NCBI GenBank assembly: GCA_030512295.1
Contig: JAULSR010000007.1
Span: 516,001 to 580,000, forward strand
Length of the DNA: 64,000 nt
Direction: 5' to 3'
DNA from: Bombardia bombarda
Lineage: Eukaryota > Ascomycota > Sordariomycetes > Sordariales > Lasiosphaeriaceae
Below are positions 1-9,585 of this stretch, piece by piece. Numbering within the stretch: the stretch's first letter is position 1; each line of letters starts with the position of its first letter. The notes under the pieces are model-generated. The model did no database searches, was not told the origin of the DNA, and was given only the letters and a program-made list of their open reading frames with translations. A program made the position numbers and the translations under genes.

Positions 1-1708
1 AAAACAACGACACCCAACGCGCATTCCAAATCCACCCCGCCAACCTGCCAAGCACAACGGCACCCAGACCTGGCGACGAAGTACGAAGTACCACTGCACC
101 AGGCCGCGCGCGCCGCGCACTGCCTTGGAGGTGCATTGAGTGTGCAGATTCCAGGTTGTGCACCACCAACATTGGGCAGTTCGCGGGCGACCTGACTTGA
201 CGAAGTGCACTCACTGTATGATGGATAATTTGGCAGTGACGAGCAGCTTAGCACAGCCCACTAGCGTCGCGGCCCTTCAGATTAGAACCCCTTTTCGCAC
301 TTCTCCTTATCTCCTAGACTAGTGGACATCTCACTAATCACTCAGATCATTTGAATAAAGAAGGTCCCGTCTCCGTTGGGGCCGTCCTGTCTGGGGGCAC
401 TTTGGATATGAGATACGAGTTATTCGTATAAATAAGTAAAATAATGCAAACATAATGAGATGTCGTCTTTGCGCTCACCAGGCTACGAGAGAGGGAAGGT
501 CATTAGTGGTTACCATGGAAGGCAGCAACAAGTTGCTTCACTCGCCCGGTCTGGCTGTGAACAAGCTCCCACCCGTGGCTTCCTCACGGCGGTGCTAATA
601 ACAGACAGGCACTCCACCAAAGCACGGGGCAGGTAAGACAGGCCATACCCACCTTTCCTACATTGGCACTTTGCGCATGCATGCATGCTGGTCTGATTTG
701 GGCCAATCAAACACCCTCACTCTCTCATGCACTTGCTCCTCCCTCGTTGGGTCGCCAAGGCTGCTCCCCGGTCGCAGCTGGGCCACCTGGGCCACTTGCC
801 CGCCCCCTGCCCTTGCATTTTTGCCTCCAAACAATTTCCCTTCTCAGTTTGCCGTCTCCCCTTACAACAACCTACCCGCGTGACAGGAGAGCGCCCATCC
901 ACCCCCCATTTCAATCAACTTACAACCAACACCAAGCACTCCAGAACCTACCAACCCGGACCAAAACCACGCAACACCAGCAACACCTCAGCCCAGCGCC
1001 GCCCAGCGCAACCGACACCAATTTTTTGCTCTCCATCTCTCCATCTTTCCGTTTCGCGCCCTCAATTCTTTTTCTGGGCTTTGCTTCAAAGGCGATTTAT
1101 TTTGACGTAGTCGAGGCTTTAACTAGCTCTCGCACACTCTCTGCTCTTCTGCGACCCGTTTCCCCACCGGCGCTGGGTGTCCTGTCCTTGTCCCGATTGC
1201 AGTCGCGACAGTCGCGCCCGAGCCAGCACATTTTACTCTGGTCCGACCCTGTTTCTGCTGGGTGACCTGGACCTGCTGGGTTTCTGGGGCGGCCACATCA
1301 TCAAAGCCCGCCTCCTGCAAACCGGCCTCTCACCACCCACCAGTCACCAGTCCCCCCTTCTCCCGACTAGCCCGACCGAGGCGACCCACCTGCAAGCAGC
1401 CATCAGCGCATCACCTCATTCACTCACCCCTTCTTCTCGCTCTTCCACCATTCTCCTTGGTGGTTACGTCAGCCCCTTTTTTTCCAGCACCACCTCCCAG
1501 GCTACACTTATCGCCGACCTTATCGCTCCACCGCCCCCTATTCCCTCGTTTGCCTTCCAAGTTGCGCGCTCGCTGCTGCTGCCTTGCGCGACAGCCACCT
1601 TTTAAGAAGAAGCGCAAACCCTCGTTGCTGCCCAAGCTCCCTTTCCTTGGGCGCACTCACGCAGGAACACATCGCCTTGATTTGCTAGCTAGGCCTTTCT
1701 TTGCCCAT
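1..1708. other. Upstream region and leader of the AHC1-like gene
   Basis: I see no convincing gene in this stretch. The right part (about 780-1700) is strongly pyrimidine-rich on the + strand and rich in CCA/CTT, as expected for the promoter and 5' leader of a fungal housekeeping gene. The frame of the downstream protein stays open from about 1262 to 1708 but has no ATG in that interval. The leftmost 700 bases contain only short ORFs without recognisable motifs. Confidence 0.5.
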
Positions 1709-3706
1709 ATGTTCCGCTTCTGGAGCTCCGACACAAGGGGAAGCTGCGAAAAGACGTTTGAAGGAACCAGGGTTCCCGTTGTCGCATCAGCCGACGCGTC
1801 GGGTCTGACGACGCCGATTACACCCGTGTCCGCTATATCTCCCTCCAAGAGAAGGCGGCCCAGTGCCGTCGACACCGCCGCCCACCTGACCGGCTATCCG
1901 TCGTCGAAGCGCATCAAGGTAGCGCACAATGGTGGCCTGCCCTCGCCAACGTCGGCGACGGCAGATGACATGGAGGAGGAGGGCGACATGCGGCGCAAGT
2001 CGTCCATGGCCCTAGACCAGGACCTGAACCTGAACCTCAACCTAGACCTGGAGCGTGCAAAGGATGTCATTCAATACCAGTTTGGTCTTGAGATCCTGTT
2101 GAAGCACGACGAGCTGCGTCTAATCAACCAGGAACTGGCCAAATGCCAGGTTGCCCTCGAGCAGCTGCGGCGATGCCACCTCATGCCTTACCCCGTGCAG
2201 TGCCCGATGCCTGGCCAGATGCTGGACATCAGCAGTGGCAAGGGCGCTGCCTTGCAGTCCGCGCCTGGCCAAGCCGTCCCAAAATGGGCGCCGCCCTTTG
2301 GGGTTGTCGAGGGTCCTTATGCGCGACATTATGCTAAGTGGCTGATACCGGATCCTGTATTTGACGGCATACAGCCAGAGACGCGCGGCGTCGCCGAGGG
2401 CGCGCGCGCAAAGAGCGGCGTCGCCGAAGGTAGGACGACAAGAAACAGTATGCCCGATGCAACAACAAGCTTTGGAAGGCCACGGCCTGCCCGTGGTCAG
2501 GCCGGCCAGAAGTTGCACGCGTTATCTAGTGGATACCCGCAACCCAAAGACAAGCAAGCCCCGTGCGTCCTGAAGCGATCAGATGGGCTCACTGTCAAGC
2601 TGGTCTGCATTGACTGTCACAGATGGGACTTCTCAAGCACACAGGGCTTCATCAACCACTGTCGCATCGCGCATAGAAGAGACTTCAAGAGCCACGAAGA
2701 GGCTGCCGTTCACTGCGGACACCCCATCGACGTTGATGAAAACGGAGGTACTGCTGCTGCTGGTGGTGGTGGTGGTGGTGGTGGTGGAGGTGCTGTTGCG
2801 GCTGATGAGCCCAAGCCTTGTCCTGCTCCTGGTTCTGTCCTGGTTCATCCATGGGCGCGTAATGAAGCCATCTCGGATCAACAGGCGTACAAGGCTCTGC
2901 GTTCTCGCATCAGCGCATCGCTGGCTCTATACCGCGCAGGCAAGCTTCCGCACGCCAAGTGCATTCCACGCGCTCGATCGGCAAGCCTTGTTGGCTCGTC
3001 AGACGTGCCGTATCTTACCCAGCTGATGCAAAAGAAGAAGATTGGGGGCAACTTGAAGACCCAAGTGACCGATGCTAAGACCAAGATGGACTGGGATGTG
3101 TTGCTACCCGGTGAGGACTGTGATGATACGGACCAGCCAAGCACAACGGACGGCAGCGCGAGTCCCAGCAAGCCTACGACACCATCCTCTACCGCGCGGA
3201 CACTGGCTGTCATGCGCGTCCCAACGCGATCTGATATCCCCCCTCCTCCTCCAACAACATCTGCCTCGGTCCCTCGGCCGAGCAGCAGCAAAAGTCACGT
3301 CCAGCCACAGCTGGGGCGGCTGGACTCTTCAACAGAAACCACCACTCCCGAAATACCCGAGACGCCCATGTACGATGACGAAATGGATGTGGAGCTGAGC
3401 CCAAACACCATCACAAGCAACAATGCCCCATCTCTTGTCAGTGACGATGGGGAGTACGACGACTCGGACGACGGCTCTGCATCAGACACCAGCGATGAGA
3501 TGGATGCCGAGTCTGTGTCGGACATAGCCGAGATCAACATCGACGATGATGTCCAGGACGTGACGCCACGGCCTATTCATCACTGCCGGGCCCCCACCGC
3601 CGCCACAGCAGTCAAGCTGAAGAAGGATGAGAATAGACATGTGACGTTTGTCACGCCCTTGGCGAACAGCAATGCCGCCCAGGGCAGACGGAAGCCGAAA
3701 GTGTAA
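1709..3706 (+). CDS. AHC1-like C2H2 zinc-finger protein
   Basis: A single-exon gene predicted to encode 665 aa. ATG 1709 is the first in-frame ATG although the frame is open from about 1262. The N-terminal part has basic, NLS-like patches (SKRRRP, SSKRIK). The centre carries one C2H2 finger, C300-x2-C303 and H317-x4-H322, in the context CIDCHRWDF..GFINHCRIAHRRDF. This resembles the AHC1-like finger of fungal nuclear proteins related to yeast Ahc1, a component of the ADA histone acetyltransferase complex. A run of about 11 glycines lies near residues 352-362, and the C-terminal third is Ser/Asp/Glu-rich with strongly acidic blocks. A nuclear, chromatin-associated role is inferred from the finger; the ADA link is by family only. 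The next gene, also on +, starts 1.4 kb downstream. Confidence 0.82.
   Translation: MFRFWSSDTRGSCEKTFEGTRVPVVASADASGLTTPITPVSAISPSKRRRPSAVDTAAHLTGYPSSKRIKVAHNGGLPSPTSATADDMEEEGDMRRKSSMALDQDLNLNLNLDLERAKDVIQYQFGLEILLKHDELRLINQELAKCQVALEQLRRCHLMPYPVQCPMPGQMLDISSGKGAALQSAPGQAVPKWAPPFGVVEGPYARHYAKWLIPDPVFDGIQPETRGVAEGARAKSGVAEGRTTRNSMPDATTSFGRPRPARGQAGQKLHALSSGYPQPKDKQAPCVLKRSDGLTVKLVCIDCHRWDFSSTQGFINHCRIAHRRDFKSHEEAAVHCGHPIDVDENGGTAAAGGGGGGGGGGAVAADEPKPCPAPGSVLVHPWARNEAISDQQAYKALRSRISASLALYRAGKLPHAKCIPRARSASLVGSSDVPYLTQLMQKKKIGGNLKTQVTDAKTKMDWDVLLPGEDCDDTDQPSTTDGSASPSKPTTPSSTARTLAVMRVPTRSDIPPPPPTTSASVPRPSSSKSHVQPQLGRLDSSTETTTPEIPETPMYDDEMDVELSPNTITSNNAPSLVSDDGEYDDSDDGSASDTSDEMDAESVSDIAEINIDDDVQDVTPRPIHHCRAPTAATAVKLKKDENRHVTFVTPLANSNAAQGRRKPKV
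2760..2793 (+). repeat. GGT microsatellite encoding poly-Gly
   Basis: An in-frame run of GGT/GGA codons encodes about 11 glycines just after the zinc finger of the AHC1-like protein. It is a likely length-variable site inside the coding sequence. Confidence 0.8.
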
Positions 3707-5071
3707 AGGTGTTGTGTACTTGTTTGGATTGTGGGGGAGAGGAGCCGGATTCCCTCTTCTCTCTCTCCGTGTTTTTTTCTTTCCCTTCTACAAGTTTATT
3801 TTGATTCCAGCGAGTTGTCTTTTTTTTTTTGTCAAGATACATTATATACTGCTTTTTAATGCGCCCGCCGCCTGTTCGGGGTTAATGAAGTCACGACTGG
3901 GGCGCGAACATCACACACACCCACACCCACATCCGCACACAACACACAACACATCTACACATCTTTAGCTCTGTCATACTACTCAACCTGTTGTATTCTG
4001 GATGCGTGCGAGATAAAGACGCTTGTGTTGCTACTTTTTATATATACATCTTTTATTACCTCGGTTACGGATATTTCTTGTTGGCAGCATGAGGTTCGGT
4101 GCAACGATGGTGGGGGGCATATTTGTTACAGAGGCTTGCGGTGGGGAGACGAAGAGAGGGGTGGTTTATGTAAGAAGGATGGAAAGGGAGATCAGAGTGT
4201 GCAGTCAGGCAGCCAAGGAGGCAGGCAGAGTTTAGCCAACATTGAAGAGAATGAATGGTATGGAACACTGCTGCTACTTGTCTGTCTCTGGCGCGATGAT
4301 TCTCAGTGTTGTGTGTGTACTGTATGCCCTGTTTGTCTCTCGTTGTATGTGTGTCTGTCTATTTAGGGAAAAGAGAAAAAGATGGGAAACGAAGAAAGGG
4401 ATGATGATACAAACTGAACGGAATGAACAGACGAGCGAGTTTTGGACTTGTTGTACCATATTTTAGTTACTATGTATGTACATGTTAATGCTGAAGCGAT
4501 TGGTCTACTCTTGAGACAGCCGTGGAAGTCTCGGTTCACAAATTCTGGCCCAAAGCATTTGTGACCAGGACAGCACCAACAAGGCAGTCTAAGGTATGTA
4601 TGGGTCTACGTGATACGCATAGTTGATACGCATAGTCTGCCTTAGTGTAAGGGCTTAATGCAGGTGAGACGAGAAAGCGGAAGAGATGGGACGGTGGTCA
4701 GGGACGGTGGTCAGGTTACCACGAGTGTCAACCAATTGGTATTTACCTGGCTGGGCATGGTTCCGTAACACCAGGGGGTGTCATCACCGGATATAACAGA
4801 CAACGATGTCCGAAGCTTGACATTCAATTGCTTGATACTTGGGTTCGCCAAGATGACCCATCCTTTTCTTTTGCCGCGCGCATCACGGCTTACTTGGAAC
4901 CACCAGATAGGTTCAACGCTCTTGACTCCATTCTCGGTTTCCTTTATTCATAAATGAGGTAAATCGCGGTCTATTTGAGAACTAAGTTTGGCAAGAACGA
5001 AAGCTTTTGAAGTCAACCAACCGACATCACCATATTTACTTACCTACCTACTTACCATCATCATCGCCAAC
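3707..5071. other. Intergenic: 3' end of AHC1-like gene and NMO promoter
   Basis: No gene is supported here. The first part is T-rich 3' flank with runs of T and CA-type repeats (about 3910-3960). The second part leads into the nitronate monooxygenase leader, which has the TTACCTACCTACTTACC motif at about 5040-5055. Confidence 0.5.
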
Positions 5072-6505
5072 ATGGTCGGCAACAGCAAGCTCAACGAGTG
5101 GTTTCCCCACGCCATCAGCCCGGTCGTCATCTGCGCGCCCATGTTTGGGGTGTCAAATGGGGCTCTGGCAGCCGAGGTGACCAGGGCTGGAGGACTAGGT
5201 GAGTCCCTCTTCTTGCCTGGCCACCCGCCCTGGGTATGACAGTCATACCTAACTTCGCACTACCGATAGGCATGATAGCAGCAGGCTACATTTGGTCTCC
5301 CGACTCGCCGCAGCTCACGACCTTGGCCTCGGAGCTGTCGATTGCCCGCGAGGCGCTGGGTCTCTCGTCGCAGCCCGAGGTGGCCATCCCCGTCGGCGTC
5401 GGCTTCATCCTCTGCCATCCCTCCATGGTTCACTTTGAGGCCACCGTGCTGCCTATCCTCGAGGCCAACGTGCCGCGGGCCGTGTGGCTGTTTGCGCAGG
5501 ACCCCGACCTGCCGACCGACTTGATCCCGCGCGTGGTGAGCAAGCTGCATGCATTGGGCGTGGTTGTCTTCAGCCAGGTCGGCACCGTGGCGGCGGCGCG
5601 ACGGTCGGCGAGCGATGGCGTGGACGTCATTGTTGCGCAGGGGGTTGATGCTGGCGGCCATCAGAACGCGCGGGGCGCGGGCGTGGTGACGCTGGTGCCC
5701 GAGGTGGTGGAGATGGTGGCCAGCGAGTTTAAGACGCAGGGGAGGGAGATTGTGGTGGTGGCGGCCGGTGGCATTGTCGATGGGAGGGGCGTGGCGGCCG
5801 TGTTGGCGCTTGGTGGGTTTGTTTACTTTAGTACCTGCCCAGGTATTTATGTGGTGGGCGGTGCTGACAGCTGGACAAATAGGGGCTGAGGCAGCGGTCA
5901 TGGGCACACGGGTAAGTCATAATATTACTCACCTTACTATTGTCAAAGAAGCCACATCAATGATACAATCACTAATATGAACATTCAACAGTTCCTCGCG
6001 GCAACCGACACCAATACACCAGAGTTCCGCCGAAAGCTTGTCCTCGAGGCAACGGATGGTGGCGTGTCTACCATCAAGTACATGCTGCATACCTTACTTA
6101 TCCTTGACGTCCTAAACAAACCATTTGCTAACCACACTCCTCACCAAAAGATCAAACTTCCACGACGACATCCAAGACACGGCCATCTGGCCACGCGTCT
6201 ACGACGGCCGCGCCATTGTCGGCCCCTCGTACCAGGACTTCGCCGCGGGGGTTCCGCTGGAGGAGAACCTGGGCAAGTACAGCGCCGCGCAGACATCGGG
6301 CGACATGTCGAGGCTGGTGACGTGGGCGTGCGTATACTTTCTTGATTATCCTGTGGCTACGACTGACACTGACTGACTGACCTTGGTGATCAACAGCGGA
6401 ACCGGTGTTGGCTTGATCAAGGAAAGAAAAACGGCGGGCGAGATTGTCAAGGAGGCCCGCGAGGTGGCCAAGGAGACCATCCGGCGGATTCAATCCATCC
6501 TCTAG
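5072..6505 (+). CDS. Nitronate monooxygenase (2-nitropropane dioxygenase family)
   Basis: A six-exon gene: 5072-5198, 5270-5812, 5883-5911, 5992-6077, 6151-6327 and 6397-6505, totalling 1071 nt and 356 aa. It is an FMN-dependent TIM-barrel enzyme that oxidises alkyl nitronates to carbonyl compounds and nitrite. The N terminus has the substrate/FMN region (SPVVICAPMFGVSNGALAAEV..GGLGMIAAGY). The middle has the GVDAGGH segment containing the family's conserved His. The later phosphate-binding part reads AAGGIVDGRGVAAVLALGAEAAVMGTRF, and the splice joins restore exactly this conserved string. The C terminus (GTGVGLIKERKTAGEIV) is also typical. The ATG at 5072 is the first in frame. The third exon is only 29 nt. 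The gene converges with the amidohydrolase gene, leaving 127 bp between stops. Confidence 0.9.
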
Positions 6506-6632
6506 CTCCCTTGTTTCTGGCAGAATAGAAGACTAAGAAAGGAATTAGGGGAAATAACAGTAGGGAAAATAGTAGGTAAACAACGCTACGCTTTATTCAA
6601 TCACAAATCAAAACATTATCAAGTGCTAGCCA

Positions 6633-6672
6633 TCACAGCTCCTCCCTCCTTTCCTCTATCTCCACCGCCTCG

Positions 6673-6708
<36 letters not shown>

Positions 6709-8459
6709 CTCCTCTGATAAACCCTCTGCCCTCCAACCCACGTCTCCCTCACCTTCACCCTCCCCAGCTCCTCAGTCTGCAACCCGTCCAACGCTTCATC
6801 CAGCACAATCCAATCTGCCCACCTGTCCGCGCCAATCCTTCCCGCCTTTCCCTCCATGAACCCACCCCTCGCGGCACCGCCAGTAAAGCCTTCCAGCGCC
6901 TGCCAGATGCCAAGACTCTCCTCCTCATACCACCCTCTCTCCCCCTTACTCCCCCCCGTCCTTGGGCTCTTCCTCGCCACCGCCGCATACAGCCCCTCCC
7001 ACGGATTTGGGGGCTCGACGGGAAAGTCACTCCCCAGCACAAGCGGCAGGCCCATATCCACAAAGGTGCGCATGCGATATGCCTCGGTGGCAGTCCGCTC
7101 AGAACCAAGTCGGCGCTCGGCGTAGGCCATGTCGGAGGTGGCGTGGGTGGGCTGGATGGAGGGAATGATTCCCAGGTTCTGGATGCGCTGCTGGTCGGTC
7201 GGGTGGATGATCTGCGAGTGCTCGATCCGGAATCTGTGCGAGTCCTGGCATTCCTTCAGCCTGTCGGGGACAAAGTCGGGGCAGCGGTCGGCGAGGGCTG
7301 CAGAGATGGCGTCGATGGCGTAGCGGTTGGCCAGGTCGCCGATGGCGTGGATGTTGACCTGCAGGCCGAGGGATGCCCACTGTCGAGTGAGGGTGGTCAG
7401 AGTGGATGCGTTGACCAGGAGAGAGCCAGACGTGGACGGCTTGTCGCTGTAGGGCTCGATCATGGCGCTGCCCCAGGACCCGAGGGCGCCGTCAGCAAAC
7501 AGCTTCACACTCCTCACCACAAGCAGGCCGTCCTTGTGCTCTATCCTCGCCGCGTCCTCGGGGCAAAAGGTATTGCGTTCAGCGCATTCCATCATGGCAT
7601 ACACCCGCAGCGTCCACCAGTCCCCACCCTTGCTCAGCTCATTGTACAGCTTGATATCCTCGGGGAAGACACCAGCGTCATGCATGCCCACGAGCCCGAC
7701 CTTGTGCAGCTCGCGCATGGCGGAGCGAAGAAACGTCTTCTTGCGCGCCGCGTCAGGTTTGGGCCACAGTGCCGTGATGTAGTCCATGGCATTGTCGCAG
7801 AACACGCCCATGCCCGGATTGCGGATGATCTCGCCGCCTGGGATATCAGGGAGGCCGGCAGGGAGCAGGTCCAGGATGGCCTGGGAGACCCAGGTGCAGT
7901 GCACGTCGACACGATCAAGCATGATGAAGCGGCCTGCGAGACGCGGGTCCAACTCGAGCATGTCGGCCGTCGGCATCGCCCCCAGCGCCATCTGGTCCCA
8001 TCCGATCCCTCTTGCCCAGTTATCCCGTCCTCCCGCCTCCTCATTCCCATCCCTCTCGAGATATCTCACCACCCTCTCCCGGATCTCGTCAAACGTCGCC
8101 GACCCAAACAAGTCCGCCGAGTGCAGAAACTCGCCATAGCCCAGCAAGTGCCCATGTCCATCCCAAATGCCTGGCAACACATATCCTGGCCGGACAGTAT
8201 GCGCATGGCCTTCATCGTCACTCTCTCTAAACACGCGCGTAAATTTGCCCGACTTGACCCCAAAGCAATTGACGCCTTCTTCGGGGTCGAGGGCCGCGGT
8301 CCTGACGCCCTGGTAACAGTACGTCTCCTCGACAGCAGAATCTCCACTCTCAAGATCGACCAAAGGATTCTGTTGTATGCGCAAGACGACGGCGATGACG
8401 GCGGCCACGAGCGAGAGACGCAGGCCCCACTGGATCCACATCGCTGAGGGCGACGCCAT
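6633..8459 (-). CDS. Amidohydrolase 3 (YtcJ-like) family protein, membrane-anchored
   Basis: An intronless gene; starting at ATG 8459 the protein is 608 aa. Residues about 7-27 form a hydrophobic segment (GLRLSLVAAVIAVVL), consistent with a signal anchor. Metal-binding features of amidohydrolase family 3 are visible: WDGHGH near the N terminus, NIHAIGD, RIEHSQ, and a late Asp in LGSDFPVEPP. The family hydrolyses amide or related bonds; I cannot tell the substrate. The frame extends upstream to an ATG at 8606, but those 49 codons are a GTG/CAC repeat giving poly-His, so the MASPSAMW start is preferred. The C terminus carries about 12 consecutive Asp encoded by a CAT/ATG microsatellite, outside the catalytic core. 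Confidence 0.85.
6673..6707. repeat. (CAT/ATG)n microsatellite encoding poly-Asp
   Basis: About 12 trinucleotide units lie inside the 3' end of the amidohydrolase gene. On the minus strand they read as GAT codons and give a poly-Asp tract shortly before the stop. Confidence 0.9.
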
Positions 8460-9585
8460 GGCACAGAAACAGATATTCCCCGTTAAAGTAACCAGCTTGC
8501 GACTTTGTGACTTTGAAACTTTGTGTTGTTGTTGTTGGTGGTGGTGGTGGTGGTGGTGGTGGTGGTGGTGGTGGTGGTGGTGGTGGTGGTGGTGGTGGTG
8601 ATGCACCCAGCTTGAGCTTGGTGCTGTTGTTTGTTAGTGCAGATAACAAACCACAAACCACCCCTCCCCCGGACACTTTTAAACCCCAAAAAGAGGGCCC
8701 GAAACCCACAGCGGCATCGGGCCAAGCCGCTGTTGCCCACAGGCCAGGGCACCGGCGTGCGTGCATAACTTCAGTGGGTCCAAATTGGATGTGTCATTGT
8801 TTCTGATAAAGATGAGGATGGGCAAATAAGGTACACATGACCAAAGAGATGGTTTGCTGTGAACTGATCTGTGATGTCTTGTCGCGTTATCCCATTCTCA
8901 ACAGCTTCAGTTACCCCTCGACACCAAACTCTTGCTCATCCACCCACTGTTTGCTTGCTCGTTTTGCATCCATCATCATTGCGTGTATTGGGTGACTTGT
9001 ATACGCCCCGACAAGCGACGCCCTTTCCTGACTGCCCCTTGTTTTTCTGTCTAACCTGTTCAACCAAGGGTAACCTGGGCTTTGCATAATAGTCATTACA
9101 GCAGCAGCACGCACATCAGCTCGTGCTTCACATCAAAAAGAGACAAACAAAGACAGTACACTTTCTCCTTCCTTGAGTCGGGTGATGTGATATGAAATTT
9201 TGGGCAAATTTCCATATTGACCACCTCTCCAACAAGCCTGCCCCAGAAAAGACAGACGGACAAAAAGGATGCTGATATATATCTACACACATCACACCTG
9301 GAATGGTCGGATAACACAGAATCCTCTCTCTCACACGACAGTAAATCTTGGGGGAAAAGAGTAAGTCGGGGTGTGTTACGTCGAGTGTGTAATGTAAAAT
9401 ACGAGCCAACACAGTCCACAATGTAAACCCAAAAGAAAACCGACAGACCAACAGACTCGAAAGGGAAAAGGGGGAGGGGGGAGGGGGGGAAACAGGAAAC
9501 CAGTACCAACAACAACAACAACAATACCTCAACATGCTCGCTTCACCACCTACTCTCCATACACTCTACACACCCCCCTTCCTCA
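8460..9585. other. Intergenic: amidohydrolase upstream region and rsp5 3' flank
   Basis: It contains a long GGT repeat at 8537-8600 directly upstream of the amidohydrolase start, then promoter-like sequence, then the 3' flank of rsp5 with GGGGAGG runs near 9470-9490. No gene is supported. Confidence 0.5.
8537..8600. repeat. (GGT)n microsatellite, about 21 units
   Basis: A perfect trinucleotide array 80-140 bp upstream of the preferred amidohydrolase start. It probably lies in the leader or promoter. On the minus strand it reads as in-frame His codons, which inflates the longest ORF. Confidence 0.95.

Noticed and set aside
7143..8447. 434-codon plus-strand ORF
   Set aside because: It lies antisense to the amidohydrolase gene, whose protein has clear family motifs. 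The antisense product has none.
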